From Sphagnum compactum (lineage: Eukaryota; Bryophyta; Sphagnopsida; Sphagnales), in assembly GCA_965153455.1 (NCBI GenBank), contig OZ234498.1, forward strand, positions 1,426,001 through 1,490,000: a stretch of DNA of 64,000 bases. Reading direction: 5' to 3'. The position numbers were made by a program, and so were the translations under genes. The notes below the pieces were generated by a model. The model searched no databases and was not told the origin of the DNA. It saw nothing but the letters and a program-made list of their open reading frames with translations. Of this stretch, positions 61,200 through 64,000 are shown piece after piece. Numbering within the stretch: the stretch's first letter is position 1; every line of letters begins with the position of its first letter.

Positions 61200-62535
61200 C
61201 ACTACAAAAAACCTTGTCCATACAAACCCATGTGTTTGCAATTTTTAACAAAATAAGGTTGTGTGTAGGTGTGACCCATTTTTATCTAGACAAATGGGAT
61301 TGTTGCATTTGGTAATTTAAAGTTTAAAAAAAATAATTAAATGGAACATCATTTCAATTTAATAATTATTTACAAATAAGGTTTTTACACATTATAACTT
61401 GTGCATTTTTGTGTGTGCGTTGTAGCCAAACATAAAACAATTCAAAAGGTTAGAATAATTTAAAATAACCTATAATACCCAATAATACCCAATAATAATA
61501 ATAATAATAATAATAATAACCTAAAATAACATAGGGTGGAATAATTTAAAACAATCCAAAATAATTTAGGGTATAAGAATTTATAATAACTTAGTGTGGA
61601 ATAATGTAAAATAATGCATAATAACTTAAAGTAGAATAATTTTCAATAACCTAAGATGGAATAACTTAAAATAACCTAAGATATAATAAATGATAGTAGT
61701 AAAAAATAACTTAAAGTGAAATAACTTATAACAATTGATGATAACCTAAGGTGGAATAACTTATAATAATAAATAAATAAATAAAATTAAAAGGGTAATT
61801 AATTAATTAAATAGGATAGGCAATAGGTAATATGTAAACAAATTAAATAATAAGTATTTTATTGTGTGAATATGTGATAATTTTTTTGTGGACAAAACAA
61901 AAGGGTGTAATGATGTTACATAATGTTATAATGTTTTTCTTTTATTATAATCTATCCCATATCCTTTAATATTTATAAATTCAATGTTGTAAAATATAAA
62001 TTATGTGAAAGAATGGATTATTCATGGTACGCACTATACACATTCAAAGTTGTTAACTTAAAATATGTTATATATTTTAACTAAGTTTAGATAAAATAAG
62101 TTTCATATCCTATTTTAATTTAACCTAGACAAATTATCATGATTACATTATTTTTTAATCTATAAATTATTTTAAGAATAATTATATATTTCCATTTGTA
62201 AATCATTTAATGGATAATCTTTACCAAATGTGAATAGATTTTCGCCACTTAAGTTTTTATGTCATGTGAATAAATAAATTTAGTTGCAAATGGGCATGTC
62301 CCATAAGCATATATGATTGCACATTTTAATTGTAAAAACATGTCATAAATGACTATGCCATGTTGGTTGGATGTTAGTTGGATGAAAACTTAATGTTAAT
62401 CCCACTTTGATGTGATGGCCATTTTGATGTGTTTAAGAAATTAAACATTATAATAAGTTATATTTAACATTTATAACTAAAAAAATCATTTACAACTAAA
62501 AATTAATCAATAACATGTAAGTTTTTTATAATGTG
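61200..62535. mobile_element. Possible third CACTA-like element (weak)
   Basis: CACTACAAAAAACC at 61200 is a classic CACTA-type terminus. The candidate partner is GTTTTTTATAATGTG ending at 62535, an imperfect inverse. Between them lie TTTAGTTGCAAATG and ACAACTAAAAATTAA words and a TATCCCATATCC segment, similar to the interior of the elements at 20.6 and 25.1 kb. The 3-bp flanks do not match. Confidence 0.3.
61450..61795. repeat. AATAAC-based degenerate repeat with (AAT)n
   Basis: Contains a run of AAT/TAA trinucleotides at about 61485-61520. Repeated words of the form GGAATAACTTAAAATAACCTAA follow roughly every 20-35 bp up to a TAAATAAATAAATAAA run near 61770. This is simple-sequence expansion. 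Confidence 0.7.
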
Positions 62536-64000
62536 ATTTTGCATTTTCATTTAAATGTTTTTTGGACAAAAATGTGTGGCATGCAAATGCATTTTCAAAG
62601 TTACATGACGTTTCGGTGGCCTTTAAGATCCTTTCACATTATTTTGCTAAAAGTTTTCCATATTTGATGTGAATCCCCCCCCTTTTAGGTTTTTTGTCCT
62701 AACTTTCAATTTTGATTCAAATTTTTTAATAAGGTTTTTGGGTTTAAACTTGTTGAAATGTTTTGGTTTATTGGTTAACCTCACTTTTCATTTTCAAAAG
62801 AGGTGTAAGGTTTATTTCCATTTAGGCCATTGACCCAATGACTTATTTTGGGAATGTAACTCATGTGCTTTAATCATTATCTTTTCATTTTTGTAAGATC
62901 GTTAATTATTTTTATTGTAGATTATAAAAACATGTAGTTCAAAAATGTTTTTTCTATTTTAAATAAGTTTGAGGATAACGTGAAACCTTTTTTTTGTTTT
63001 ATAATTCAAAGTTGTATGGACCTTTTTTAATAATTTTCGAATAAAAGAATGAATCAATTTTAATAAAACATATTCAAAAGATTACATAATCATAACTTTT
63101 TTATCATCATCTCAAACATGATTTATAATCTTTGTCACATTTGTTTAAAATCATTTAAGGGCAATGTTTTTTGCTTGTCTAGTTTATTTTATCATTTTGT
63201 ATGACCTTTAATATATTTTTCCTAACAGTGCACACAAAGTTGAATTTTCTCATTAAGTGGTTTTAGGTTTAACTCATTACATATGTGGCCATTCCATACA
63301 TTCAATAGGGATATGTTTTTTGTGTTGTTCTCATAAAGGGTAAATGTGTAACTTTTGGTGATGTTAAAATGTTTTTGTTTCCCATTACGAAATATGTTGG
63401 ATTCATTTTTCTTGCAAACATGTTTTAACACCTTCGTCCTTGTTTTAATTTTAATGATGATGCATTTGCATTATGGTATCCATAATTAAGGTTTTCATTT
63501 TGACTAATGTTGTCATTGTTGATCATATTCAAATATTTTTTTGAATCATCATTTTTAAGGGAGTTGTCATAACAAGCTTGACTCAAACAAATGAGAAGTT
63601 TTATTATGATTGACACTTAAGGGGTATGTTTTTGTCTTATTGTGTAAATATTTGGTTGCTTACATTAACAAGTGGATAATTTTGTACATTAATGTGCTAA
63701 TATGGCATGGTCAATAAAAAGCATTGAAATTTTTTTATTGTTAATTTTAAAGGCATTTTATCAATAGACGTTAATGATTGTTTTGCAAAAAACTCAAACT
63801 TCATATATTTTGAAACGAGCTGTTATCATTGATGAAATTTTTTATAGGTTTAACTTTTTTTTGAGAGTCCTTTTTTTTGTCTGATTTGCTTCACATGATT
63901 ATTAAGGGGTTTAAGATTTAAATTTAGAGAGGTGCCTTTTTTTCCTTTTCATTTTTTAATGTTATTTTAAAAAAAACATTGGTCTTTTATTTATGTCCCC
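62536..64000. other. AT-rich non-coding right end
   Basis: I see no gene, RNA or terminal repeat. Minus-strand frames at 63222-63431 and 63425-63616 are short, lysine/asparagine-rich and without a recognisable domain, as expected by chance in AT-rich DNA. Confidence 0.5.

Overview
The window reads as nuclear DNA of a land plant, most likely a seed plant with a large repeat-rich genome; a gymnosperm is my guess, but nothing here fixes the lineage. The evidence is split genes with GT-AG introns, a plant DUF247 protein, plant-type LINE, copia, LTR, MULE, PIF/Harbinger, CACTA-like and SINE remnants, and a decayed plant mitochondrial insert (atp1, ccmC). Gene density is very low, and base composition swings from very AT-rich (13.1-14.7 kb, 21.2-22.4 kb) to GC-rich islands (5.1-7.2 kb).

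Region 1-9.5 kb: the last exon of a proline-rich small-peptide gene runs in from the left edge. It is followed by a copia gag relic on the minus strand, a truncated peptide-gene copy (4.6 kb), a 5'-truncated GC-rich LINE (5.1-7.2 kb), a 93-nt near-perfect hairpin (7.72 kb), and a Tourist-like MITE with a TTA target duplication (8.1 kb). Region 9.5-23.4 kb: a 5.5-kb segment (promoter, two-exon peptide gene, SINE-like sequence, start of a CACTA-like element) is present twice. The second copy (17.16-22.77 kb) keeps an open peptide gene and both ends of the element; the first is truncated and its gene has a premature stop. Region 25.1-31.8 kb is a second CACTA-like element sharing end architecture with the first. 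Region 31.8-39 kb holds decayed retroelement-like coding sequence, an LTR fragment and a copia integrase relic.

Region 39.7-45.7 kb carries the one clearly intact conserved gene: a DDI1 orthologue (ubiquitin-like domain, retropepsin-like aspartic protease, UBA). Its sixteen exons can be traced with matching phases. Next, on the minus strand, is a frameshifted DUF247 gene whose C-terminus carries a perfect 142-bp tandem duplication. Region 51.7-54.2 kb is a nuclear mitochondrial insert with atp1 and ccmC pseudogenes. Region 57.7-64 kb holds a diverged minisatellite, an 834-bp LTR in opposite orientation to the 34-kb fragment, a MULE/FAR1-type transposase relic and AT-rich simple sequence.

The best candidate for something undescribed is the small secreted-peptide family. 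Four copies or fragments lie in the first 18.4 kb, with a conserved TATA-to-ATG spacing, a signal peptide, an identical intron length and a conserved PPYPI-[EQ]-SPP motif in a proline-rich tail. No pathway links the window's genes; apart from DDI1 and this peptide family the content is mostly mobile-element debris.
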